Assembly (NCBI RefSeq): GCF_040654195.1
Contig: NZ_JBFAHM010000001.1
Span: 434,001 to 498,000, forward strand
Length of the DNA stretch: 64,000 nt
Reading direction: 5' to 3'
From: Hamadaea sp013361475
GTDB taxonomy: Bacteria; Actinomycetota; Actinomycetes; Mycobacteriales; Micromonosporaceae
The notes beneath the pieces are model-generated. The model was not told the origin of the DNA. It made no database searches and worked only from the letters and a program-made list of their open reading frames with translations. The position numbers were made by a program, and so were the translations under genes. This document shows positions 27,894-34,591 of this stretch, one piece after another. The stretch's first letter is position 1. Every line of letters starts with the position of its first letter.

Positions 27894-29945
27894 GTGGGGA
27901 GGCAAGGTTCACACTACGGCGACGAGTCGCCGTGGGCGGCCGGTTGGCCCGGAAACGGACCGGAACCAGTGGCTGACCAGCCAGAACCCGGTTATCCACC
28001 GGATTATCCACAGGCCCCGGCCGACTATCCACAAGCTTATCCACAGGCCGCCACGCCACAAACCGGACGTTATCCACAGGCTTCGCAAAACTCTCCACAG
28101 GCGTCCGCGCGGCCCCCGGCCCGATCGTCCGGCACGGTCTACGGCTCCAGCACATCCACTGGTACGCCCAACGCCGACCGTCCGGCGCGGGCAACGGGGT
28201 CGGCCTCGGTTCCGCCGCCCGGACCGGCGACGGCCGCCCCCTCGCCCTGGGCGCCGCCCGCGCCCGGTGCCCAGCCGCCCGGTGCTGAGCGGCCGGGAAT
28301 GCCGCCACCCGGAATGGTGCCGCGCGGAATGGCTTCGCCGGGAATGCCTCCGCAGGGTGCCGTGCCGCGCGGAATGGCTTCGCCGGGTGCCGTGCCGCCG
28401 GGGATGGTGCCGCCGGGTTCAGCGCCGCCCGGAATGGCGTCGTCGGGTGCTGTGCCGCCGGGTGCCGTGCCGCCGGGAATGCCGCCGTCGGGCGTCCAGC
28501 CGCCACCGTCGGGGCCCGTGCCGTCTCCGGCGGAGCCCGAGCGGCGGAAGAGCCGCCGTGGCCTGTGGATTTCGCTGGCGACCGTGCTGATCCTCGTGCT
28601 GGCCGCGGCCGGCGGCGCGGTCGCGTTCGCGCCCGACCGCGTACGCGAACTGCTGGGGCAAACGACGCCCGCCAACACGTGGACGCCCGATCCCGTGGCG
28701 AGCGCGGCCGGAGTCCTGTCCGCGGCGACCGGCACCGCACCCACGTCCGAGCAGGTCAAGGCGGCCCTCGAAGACCTGCGTACGCACACCGACCTGGGTC
28801 CGTCGGTCAGCGTCTCGGTAGTGGACGTGGCGACCGGGCAAAGCCTCTACGACGCCGGTTCCTCGCATCCGGCCGTCCCGGCGTCGACCACGAAGATGGC
28901 GACCGCCGCCGCCGTGCTCGCGACCCGGGGACCGGACTACCGGATGACGACCACGGTGGTGGCCGGTGCGAACGACGGCGAGGTCGTGCTGGTCGGCGGA
29001 GGAGACCCGACGCTGACCGCCGGCGCGACCGGCTACTACCCCGGCGCCGGCCGCCTCGACCAGCTCGCCGCGCAGGTGAAGGCGGCGCTGGGCGGGAAGT
29101 CGCCGACGAAGCTCATTTACGACACGTCGCTCTACTCCGGATCCTCCATCGCCGAGGGCTGGGACGACGACGCCGCCGTCGGCCCCTACGGCGCTCGGGC
29201 GACCGCCCTGGCGATCGACGGCGCGCGGACGAGCCCGAAGCGCCCGAAGAACGTCGACGACCTGCACGCCGGTCAGGCCCGGTCGGCCCAGCCGGACAAG
29301 GCCGCCGCGCTCGCCTTCGCGAAGCTGCTCGGCGTCCCCGCGTCGGCGGTGACGCCGGGGACCGCGTCCGCGGGGGCGCAGCAGCTCGGTTCGGTCCAAT
29401 CACCCCGGATCGAGAACCTCGTCGAGATCATGCTCGGGGAGAGCGACAACGTGGTGGCCGAGGCGCTGGCCCGGCAGGTCGCGCTGGCCAAGGGGCAGCC
29501 CGGCAGCTTCGCCGGGGCCGGCACGGCGATCAAGCAGGTCCTGACCGAGTTGGGCGTGCCGACCACCGGCGTCGTGATCAAGGACGGCTCGGGACTGTCC
29601 CGGCTGGACCGGCAGCCGCCCGCCATGCAGACGGCCCTGCTCGCCCAGGCCGCCGGGGACCAGCACCCGCAGCTGCGGTCGCTGTTCGCCGGGCTCCCCG
29701 TGGGCGGCTGGTCCGGGACGTTGTCCGATCGGAACACCACGACCGCCGGCAGTCCGGAGCCCGGAGCCGGCCTCGTCCGCGCGAAGACCGGAACGCTCAC
29801 CGGCGTGGCCGCCATCGCCGGGATCGTGGTCACCAAAGACGGACGGCTGCTCGCCTTCTCGATCCTCGCCGACGCCGTCCCCACCGGGACCGACACCGCG
29901 CGGGAGCGGCTCGACGCGATGACGAACGCCCTCGCCGCCCTCTGA
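27894..29945 (+). CDS. dacB: D-alanyl-D-alanine carboxypeptidase/endopeptidase (PBP4/DacB, class C)
   Basis: A 683-residue low-molecular-mass penicillin-binding protein with a large cytoplasmic N-terminus. Residues 1-100 are Tyr/Pro/Gln-rich (YPQ repeats, whose codons spell TTATCCACA words). Residues about 130-205 form a Gly-Met-Pro low-complexity tract. A transmembrane helix at about 223-245 is followed by the extracellular enzyme with S331-T-T-K334, S517-D-N and K631-T-G, all present, so it should be active. DacB trims peptidoglycan stem peptides. GTG 27894 has GGGAGGG just upstream. The long intracellular tail is unusual for this class and may bind division or growth partners. Confidence 0.9.
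   Translation: MGRQGSHYGDESPWAAGWPGNGPEPVADQPEPGYPPDYPQAPADYPQAYPQAATPQTGRYPQASQNSPQASARPPARSSGTVYGSSTSTGTPNADRPARATGSASVPPPGPATAAPSPWAPPAPGAQPPGAERPGMPPPGMVPRGMASPGMPPQGAVPRGMASPGAVPPGMVPPGSAPPGMASSGAVPPGAVPPGMPPSGVQPPPSGPVPSPAEPERRKSRRGLWISLATVLILVLAAAGGAVAFAPDRVRELLGQTTPANTWTPDPVASAAGVLSAATGTAPTSEQVKAALEDLRTHTDLGPSVSVSVVDVATGQSLYDAGSSHPAVPASTTKMATAAAVLATRGPDYRMTTTVVAGANDGEVVLVGGGDPTLTAGATGYYPGAGRLDQLAAQVKAALGGKSPTKLIYDTSLYSGSSIAEGWDDDAAVGPYGARATALAIDGARTSPKRPKNVDDLHAGQARSAQPDKAAALAFAKLLGVPASAVTPGTASAGAQQLGSVQSPRIENLVEIMLGESDNVVAEALARQVALAKGQPGSFAGAGTAIKQVLTELGVPTTGVVIKDGSGLSRLDRQPPAMQTALLAQAAGDQHPQLRSLFAGLPVGGWSGTLSDRNTTTAGSPEPGAGLVRAKTGTLTGVAAIAGIVVTKDGRLLAFSILADAVPTGTDTARERLDAMTNALAAL
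27992..28099 (+). other. Cluster of DnaA-box-like words inside dacB
   Basis: Three exact TTATCCACA words (28004-28012, 28037-28045, 28070-28078) and three near matches (TTATCCACC at 27992, CTATCCACA at 28025, CTCTCCACA at 28091) lie within 108 bases, all in one orientation. They are part of the YPQ-type repeats of dacB. DnaA binding is inferred from the consensus only. Confidence 0.6.
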
Positions 29946-29960
29946 TTCCCCATCGCTGTC

Positions 29961-30015
29961 CGCTGGATCAGGGTTCTCGGTCGAATCTTGACCCAAGATT
30001 CGACCTGGAACCCTG
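29961..30015. repeat. Palindromic repeat A, copy 2 (interrupted by the gap)
   Basis: CGCTGGATCAGGGTTCTCGG (29961-29980) and TCGAATCTTG form the left arm. After an ACC loop, CAAGATTCGACCTGGAACCC (29994-30013) forms the right arm, which is cut by the Ns. It begins 15 bases after the dacB stop, so a terminator role is plausible. Confidence 0.8.
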
Positions 30016-30025
30016 NNNNNNNNNN
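30016..30025. other. Assembly gap (10 N)
   Basis: Ten ambiguous bases inside the repeat element. The gap length is probably arbitrary. The sequence on its right may be misjoined because it does not continue the palindrome. Confidence 0.95.
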
Positions 30026-30076
30026 ATCCCCCCTCGGTTTCCCTCTTTATCTGTTTTCTCGGACTAACTACCCCCC

Positions 30077-30105
30077 AAGATTCGACCGAGAACCCTGATC
30101 CAGCG
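30077..30105. repeat. Palindromic repeat A, extra right arm after the gap
   Basis: AAGATTCGACCGAGAACCCT (30077-30096) followed by GATCCAGCG is the exact complement of the left arm at 29961-29990. Either a second copy was collapsed here or the gap hides the true structure. Confidence 0.7.
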
Positions 30106-30170
30106 CCGTGAGGCAGCTAGCGCCGTGAGGCAGCTAGCGCCGTGAGGCAGCTAGCGCCGTGAGGCAGCTA
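30103..30170. repeat. Tandem repeat, four copies of a 17-bp unit
   Basis: GCGCCGTGAGGCAGCTA is repeated four times head to tail without variation (30103-30119, 30120-30136, 30137-30153, 30154-30170). Confidence 0.92.
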
Positions 30171-30176
30171 GCGCCG

Positions 30177-30255
30177 TGGGGGAGCCGGCGCCGGGGGGAG
30201 CCGGCGCTGTGGGGAGCCGGCGCTGTGGGGAGCCGGCGCTGTGGGGAGCCGGCGC
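30177..30255. repeat. Tandem repeat, about five copies of a 16-bp unit
   Basis: GGGGAGCCGGCGCTGT and close variants follow directly on the 17-bp array. Each unit centres on the palindrome AGCCGGCGCT. The first copies carry CCGG in place of CTGT. Confidence 0.88.
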
Positions 30256-30348
30256 GTACGGGGGGAGGGGCGGCGAGCCGGGTGACGGCTAGGCGACAGG
30301 TCGAAGTGTCGGCGGGGTCGCGCGGCCGAACTGCGGCAAGATCTGCGT

Positions 30349-33300
30349 ATGTTTTCGCGGCTTTTGTTGCCACTTGCACTAGTTGTCGTATCCATCCCGG
30401 CCCTCGCGAACGCGGCGGCGCACGCGACAGGGGCGACTCAAGCGACAGGGGCGACGCAGGAACAACGAGTCAGTCTGGTGTCGCGCTACACGGCCGCGAA
30501 GACGAGTGCGATCGCGCGTACCGACCGCTCGCTGCTGGGGCGTACGGACGCCGCTCAGGTGAGCGTGCTCGTGAAGCTGGCTCACGATCCCGTGGCGACC
30601 TATCGGGGCGGCGTACCGGGGTTCGCGGCGACGAGTCCGGCGGTCACCGGGCGGCCGCTGTGGGGCGGTCCCGCCGAGCAGGCGTACGAGCGGTTCCTGG
30701 CGCAGCAGGAGGACGTCTTCGGCAAGGCGGCCGCACGGGTGCCCGGCGTACGCCTGGGCCAGGGTCTGCGCACCGTCTACGGGGGACTGGCGTTGACCGT
30801 CCCGGCGAACCGGGTCGGCGATCTGCTCAAGATCCCCGGTGTCGGGGCGGTGCAGCGCGACGAGGTACGCCAGCCGCTGACCGACGCCAGCACCCAGTTC
30901 ATCGGGGCCGACACCGTCCAGCGTGCCCTCGGCGGCCCGGCCGACGCGGGTGAGGGCGTGATCTTCGGGGTGCTCGACACGGGCGCGTGGCCGGAGCATC
31001 CGTCCTTCGCCGATCACGGCACCCTGTCCGCGCCACCGGCGAAGGCCGACGGCAAGGCGCGGGTCTGCGACTTCGGCACGAACCCGTTGACCGGCGTGAA
31101 GTTCCGGTGCAACCACAAGCTCATCGGCGGGCAGCCGTTCCTGGACGCCTACCTGAAGACCCACGGCAAGGAGAAGTACACGTCCGCCCGGGACAGCGAC
31201 GGCCACGGTACGCACACCGCGTCGACTTCGGCCGGTGACGTCCTGAGCAGCGCCAAGGTGTTCGGGGTCGAACGCGGTCCGCTGCGCGGCGTCGCGCCGG
31301 GTGCCTGGGTCAGTGTCTACAAGGTCTGCGGGGCTGAGGGCTGTTTCTCGTCCGACTCCGCCGCCGCCGTCGCGCAGGCCGTCAAGGACGGCGTACGCGT
31401 CATCAACTTCTCCATCTCCGGCGGGACCGACCCCGAGACCGACCCGGTCGAGCTGGCCTTCCTCGACGCGTACGCCGCGGGCGTGTTCGTCGCCGCGTCG
31501 GCGGGCAACGAGGGCCCGGACGCCGAGACGGTGAACCACCTCTCGCCTTGGGTCACCACGGTGGCGGCGAGTACGCAGCGCCGTGAGTTCGACTCGACGA
31601 TCACGTTGAAGGCCCCGGGCGCGAAGGACCTGACGCTGACCGGCTCCAGCATCACCGCCGGGATCTCCACCGCGACCCCTGTCGTGCAGGCCTTGGACGT
31701 CAAGGGGTACGACGGCGGCGCGCGCTGCCTGACCAAGCCGAAGAAGAACCTCTTCCAGGGCAAGATCGTCGTCTGCGAGCGCGGCGAGAACGCGCGCGTC
31801 GAGAAGGGCTACTTCGTCAAGCAGGGCGGCGGGCTCGGGATGCTGCTCTACAACCCCACGCTTTCCGACACCGAGACGGACAACCACTGGCTGCCCACCG
31901 TGCATCTCGCTGCCGGTGCGCAGCTTCTGGCGTACCTGAAGAACAAAAGCGTGACGGCGAGCTTCACCTCGGGGCGCGCCACGACCGGGCGGGGCGACGT
32001 GATGGCGGCGTTCTCCTCGCGCGGGCCCGGCGGGCTCGCGCTGAAGCCGGACGTGACCGCGCCCGGCGTGCAGATCCTGGCCGGCACCACGCCGACGCCC
32101 GAGGATCCGACCGGCGGCCCGGCCGGGCAGTACTTCCAGGCGATCGCGGGCACGTCGATGTCCGGGCCGCACGTCGCGGGCGCGGGCATCCTGCTGCGGG
32201 CCGCGCACCCGAGCTGGACCCCTGGTCAGATCAAGTCGGCGCTCATGACCACGGCCGTCACCAGGGTCGTCAAGGAGGACCTGAAGACGCCGGCCGACCC
32301 GTTCGACTTCGGCGCGGGCCGCATCGCGGTCGACATCGCCACCAACCCCGGCCTCACCTTCGACGAGAGCGCCGAACGGATGGCGAAGCTGGCCGCGGAC
32401 CCGGTCGACGCGGTGCACCTGAACACGCCGTCGATCAACGCGCCGGTCATGCCGGGTCGCCTCACGACGATCCGGACCGTCCAGAACGTCTCCGGTCACC
32501 TGCAGACCTACCGGCTGACCAGCACGTCGCCGGCCAAGTCCGCGATCACCGTCGATCCGCCGACGCTGACCCTCGCGCCCGGCGCCGTCGGGCGGTTCGC
32601 CGTCGGCATCGCGTCGTGGGCGCCCAAGCGCCAGCTCTTCGGCGAGGTCCGGCTCGAGCCCGTCGGCGGTTCGGTCCCCACGCTGCACCTGCCGGTCGCG
32701 TTCGTCCCGCAGCAGGGCTCGGTCGCGCTCACCGCGAAGTGCGCGGGCTCGTCGTGCTCCTTCACCGCGACGAACAAGGGGTACGCCGAAGCACGCGTCT
32801 CGATGACGTCACGCTTTCCCTCCGGAGCCGCCGTCGGCCAGGTCACCGGGGCGTCGCGTACGTCGCTGGACACGATCGGACGCTCGAAGGTGACCCTCGC
32901 CGGGATCACGCCGGGCAAGCCGTCGCTGGCCGCCGCCTCGGGGTCGTACTACCAGCGCCCTGACGTGGCCGCCGACCCGATCGGCGACGAGGAGATCATC
33001 AACTACGACACCCCGAGGTTCCAGTACGCCGGCCAGGCGTACACCCGGATCGGGGTGACCTCCGACGGCTACCTGGTCGTCGGCGGCGGGACCGGCCAGG
33101 ATGTGACCCCCGAGCCCAACGGGCTGCCGGATCCGAAGCGTCCCAACAACGTGCTCGCTCCGTTCTGGACGGACCTCGACGGCTCGTCCTCCGACGGCGT
33201 ACGAGTCGACGTGGTGGACCGCGACGGAGCCCGCTGGATCGTCGTGGACTGGGACATGACGGTCTTCGGGACGTCCTCGGCGCGACGCTTCCAGGCGTGG

Positions 33301-33612
33301 CTGCCGGTCTCCGGAGTTTCGCCTTCAGCGAACAACATCCGGTACGCCTACGACCCGTCGGCGCTGCCGAAGGCCCCGCCCGGCGGCCTGAAGTACCTCG
33401 TCGGCGCGGAGAACGTGGCGGGGGCCGCCGGGGCTGCGCGTACCGGGCTGCCGACCGGCGACCTGTCGGTGCCGACGACCGCCGGTAAGCCGGGCGGGTC
33501 GCTGACCTACTCGGTCACGCTCTCGGGAGGCTCGGGATCCGTCACGACCTCGATGACCTCGTCCACGGTCCCCGGCACGACCGTCCTCCACACTCCGCTC
33601 TCCCCGCACTGA
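30349..33612 (+). CDS. Secreted S8 subtilisin-like protease with PA domain
   Basis: A 1087-residue exported protease. Signal peptide about 1-23 (LLLPLALVVVSIPALANAAA), then an inhibitor I9-like propeptide (about 65-165). The catalytic residues are D210 (GVLDTGAWPEHP), H286 (DSDGHGTHTA) and S603 (GTSMSGPHVAG), with an oxyanion N in SAGNEGPD. A PA domain is inserted between H and S (about 430-540). The C-terminus carries a fibronectin-III-like region and a further beta-rich domain. The arrangement resembles plant cucumisin-type and actinobacterial extracellular subtilases that degrade proteins outside the cell. A single gene with its own promoter, followed by an ATGATC-rich repeat. Confidence 0.92.
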   Translation: MFSRLLLPLALVVVSIPALANAAAHATGATQATGATQEQRVSLVSRYTAAKTSAIARTDRSLLGRTDAAQVSVLVKLAHDPVATYRGGVPGFAATSPAVTGRPLWGGPAEQAYERFLAQQEDVFGKAAARVPGVRLGQGLRTVYGGLALTVPANRVGDLLKIPGVGAVQRDEVRQPLTDASTQFIGADTVQRALGGPADAGEGVIFGVLDTGAWPEHPSFADHGTLSAPPAKADGKARVCDFGTNPLTGVKFRCNHKLIGGQPFLDAYLKTHGKEKYTSARDSDGHGTHTASTSAGDVLSSAKVFGVERGPLRGVAPGAWVSVYKVCGAEGCFSSDSAAAVAQAVKDGVRVINFSISGGTDPETDPVELAFLDAYAAGVFVAASAGNEGPDAETVNHLSPWVTTVAASTQRREFDSTITLKAPGAKDLTLTGSSITAGISTATPVVQALDVKGYDGGARCLTKPKKNLFQGKIVVCERGENARVEKGYFVKQGGGLGMLLYNPTLSDTETDNHWLPTVHLAAGAQLLAYLKNKSVTASFTSGRATTGRGDVMAAFSSRGPGGLALKPDVTAPGVQILAGTTPTPEDPTGGPAGQYFQAIAGTSMSGPHVAGAGILLRAAHPSWTPGQIKSALMTTAVTRVVKEDLKTPADPFDFGAGRIAVDIATNPGLTFDESAERMAKLAADPVDAVHLNTPSINAPVMPGRLTTIRTVQNVSGHLQTYRLTSTSPAKSAITVDPPTLTLAPGAVGRFAVGIASWAPKRQLFGEVRLEPVGGSVPTLHLPVAFVPQQGSVALTAKCAGSSCSFTATNKGYAEARVSMTSRFPSGAAVGQVTGASRTSLDTIGRSKVTLAGITPGKPSLAAASGSYYQRPDVAADPIGDEEIINYDTPRFQYAGQAYTRIGVTSDGYLVVGGGTGQDVTPEPNGLPDPKRPNNVLAPFWTDLDGSSSDGVRVDVVDRDGARWIVVDWDMTVFGTSSARRFQAWLPVSGVSPSANNIRYAYDPSALPKAPPGGLKYLVGAENVAGAAGAARTGLPTGDLSVPTTAGKPGGSLTYSVTLSGGSGSVTTSMTSSTVPGTTVLHTPLSPH

Positions 33613-33654
33613 CCTGCCCCGCCGTCCCTTCCCGCGCGACTTTCCGCGCGCTTT

Positions 33655-33740
33655 TCCGCGCGATCATGAACTACCGGCCATGATCGCCCGGCGTGTCGCG
33701 TACCTAGGTTCATGATCGATCCCGGCGGGCCATGATCAGC
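33655..33740. repeat. ATGATC-rich dispersed repeat, copy 2
   Basis: It begins CCGCGCGATCATGAACTACC and ends CCATGATCAGC, aligning along its length with 10857-10940. It is preceded by three short CGCGCG-containing echoes (33634-33660). It lies 43 bases after the protease stop and upstream of hpt. Confidence 0.75.
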
Positions 33741-33836
33741 GCCGCCAAAGTCCGGCCGGGAAGGAGGCCGGGTCCTGCTGGGAAAGGGTGCAGCGTCACT
33801 GCTTGGCGGCCATCCGGGCTCGATAGGCTGTAAGGC

Positions 33837-34409
33837 ATGGCTGATCTGCCCGGGTGGTATGACAACGACATCGACCGCGTGATCGTCTCCGAGGACGACA
33901 TCCGCGCCAAGACCGATGAGCTGGCCAAACAGGTCGCCGCGGACTACGCGCAAGCGGACAGCGTCCTGCTGGTCTGCGTGCTCAAGGGCGCGATCATGTT
34001 CATGGCCGACTTCGCCCGGGCGCTGAGCCGCTATGGCCCACCCGCCGAGCTGGAGTTCATGGCGGTCTCGTCGTACGGCCAGGGGACCACGTCCAGCGGC
34101 GTGGTCCGCATTCTGAAAGACCTCGACCGGGACATCGCCGGCAAGCGCGTGATCGTGGTCGAGGACATCGTCGACTCCGGGCTGACCCTGAGTTGGCTGC
34201 TGAAGTACCTCGAGTCGCGGTCCGCCGCGAGCGTGGACGTGGTGGCGCTGCTGCGCAAGCCCGACGCGATCAAGGTGCCGGTCCCGGTGAAGTATGTCGG
34301 GTTCGACATCCCGAGCGAGTTCGTGGTCGGTTACGGCCTGGACTATGCGGAGCGCTACCGTGACATGCCATATGTCGGAGTTCTGAAGCCCGAGGTATAC
34401 CAGAGATAG
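33837..34409 (+). CDS. hpt: Hypoxanthine(-guanine) phosphoribosyltransferase
   Basis: A 190-residue purine-salvage enzyme that makes IMP or GMP from hypoxanthine or guanine and PRPP. The PRPP-binding motif is VIVVEDIVDSGLTL. Also seen are VCVLKGAIMFMADFARAL, the flexible-loop SSYGQGTTSSG and VKYVGFDIPSEFVVGYGLDY near the purine site. Normal family length. In many actinobacteria hpt lies between tilS and ftsH; here the hpt-ftsH-folE order is kept while tilS is 8 kb away. Confidence 0.95.
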   Translation: MADLPGWYDNDIDRVIVSEDDIRAKTDELAKQVAADYAQADSVLLVCVLKGAIMFMADFARALSRYGPPAELEFMAVSSYGQGTTSSGVVRILKDLDRDIAGKRVIVVEDIVDSGLTLSWLLKYLESRSAASVDVVALLRKPDAIKVPVPVKYVGFDIPSEFVVGYGLDYAERYRDMPYVGVLKPEVYQR

Positions 34410-34414
34410 CGGTT

Positions 34415-34439
34415 ACGGGTCTACGAGGCGTAGGCCCGT
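34415..34439 (+). terminator. Stem-loop downstream of hpt
   Basis: ACGGGTCTACG (34415-34425) pairs with CGTAGGCCCGT (34429-34439), giving an 11-bp stem with one G-T pair and a 3-base loop. It begins 6 bases after the hpt stop and has no T-run. A terminator or mRNA 3' end is likely. Confidence 0.55.
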
Positions 34440-34543
34440 CGTCTCTCAGGGTGTTCACAGGGGCGCGCTGTTGCGGCAACTGTGACATCTACGGTGTACC
34501 GTCAAGTGACCTGACGGCCTACGTATCGATCGGGAGGTTTCGG

Positions 34544-34591
34544 GTGCGCCGCACCCGACAACAACGGTATGGAGCGACTCCCCTTTTATAA
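34544..34591 (+). CDS. Possible 15-codon upstream ORF overlapping the ftsH start
   Basis: A GTG at 34544 lies 6 bases after a strong GGGAGG (34532-34537) and opens a 15-codon frame, VRRTRQQRYGATPLL, that stops at 34591. It overlaps the first codons of ftsH in another frame. The GTG sits in a 7-bp perfect hairpin (CGGGTGC/GCACCCG, 34541-34557). Whether it is translated is unknown; if so it would control ftsH. Confidence 0.4.
   Translation: MRRTRQQRYGATPLL

Larger units (their letters stand above)
29946..30348. other. Gene-free 403-bp region full of repeats plus an assembly gap
   Basis: Between dacB and the S8 protease gene I see no credible gene. It holds a palindromic repeat, a run of ten Ns, 51 bases of unusually pyrimidine-rich sequence, another repeat arm, two tandem-repeat arrays and about 90 bases that must contain the protease promoter. 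An open frame running through it from inside dacB is an out-of-frame shadow. Confidence 0.8.

Noticed and set aside
27992..28099. Chromosomal origin at the DnaA-box cluster
   Set aside because: Lies inside dacB with no dnaA, dnaN, AT-rich unwinding region or parAB context.
28565..30067. Open frame running from within dacB across the N gap
   Set aside because: Out of frame with dacB motifs, includes undefined residues and the repeat region.
30103..30255. CRISPR-like array
   Set aside because: Units are head-to-tail tandem repeats of 16-17 bp with no spacers and no cas genes nearby.
30379..32688. 769-codon minus-strand frame opposite the S8 protease
   Set aside because: Low-complexity Arg-rich shadow; the plus strand carries signal peptide and catalytic triad.
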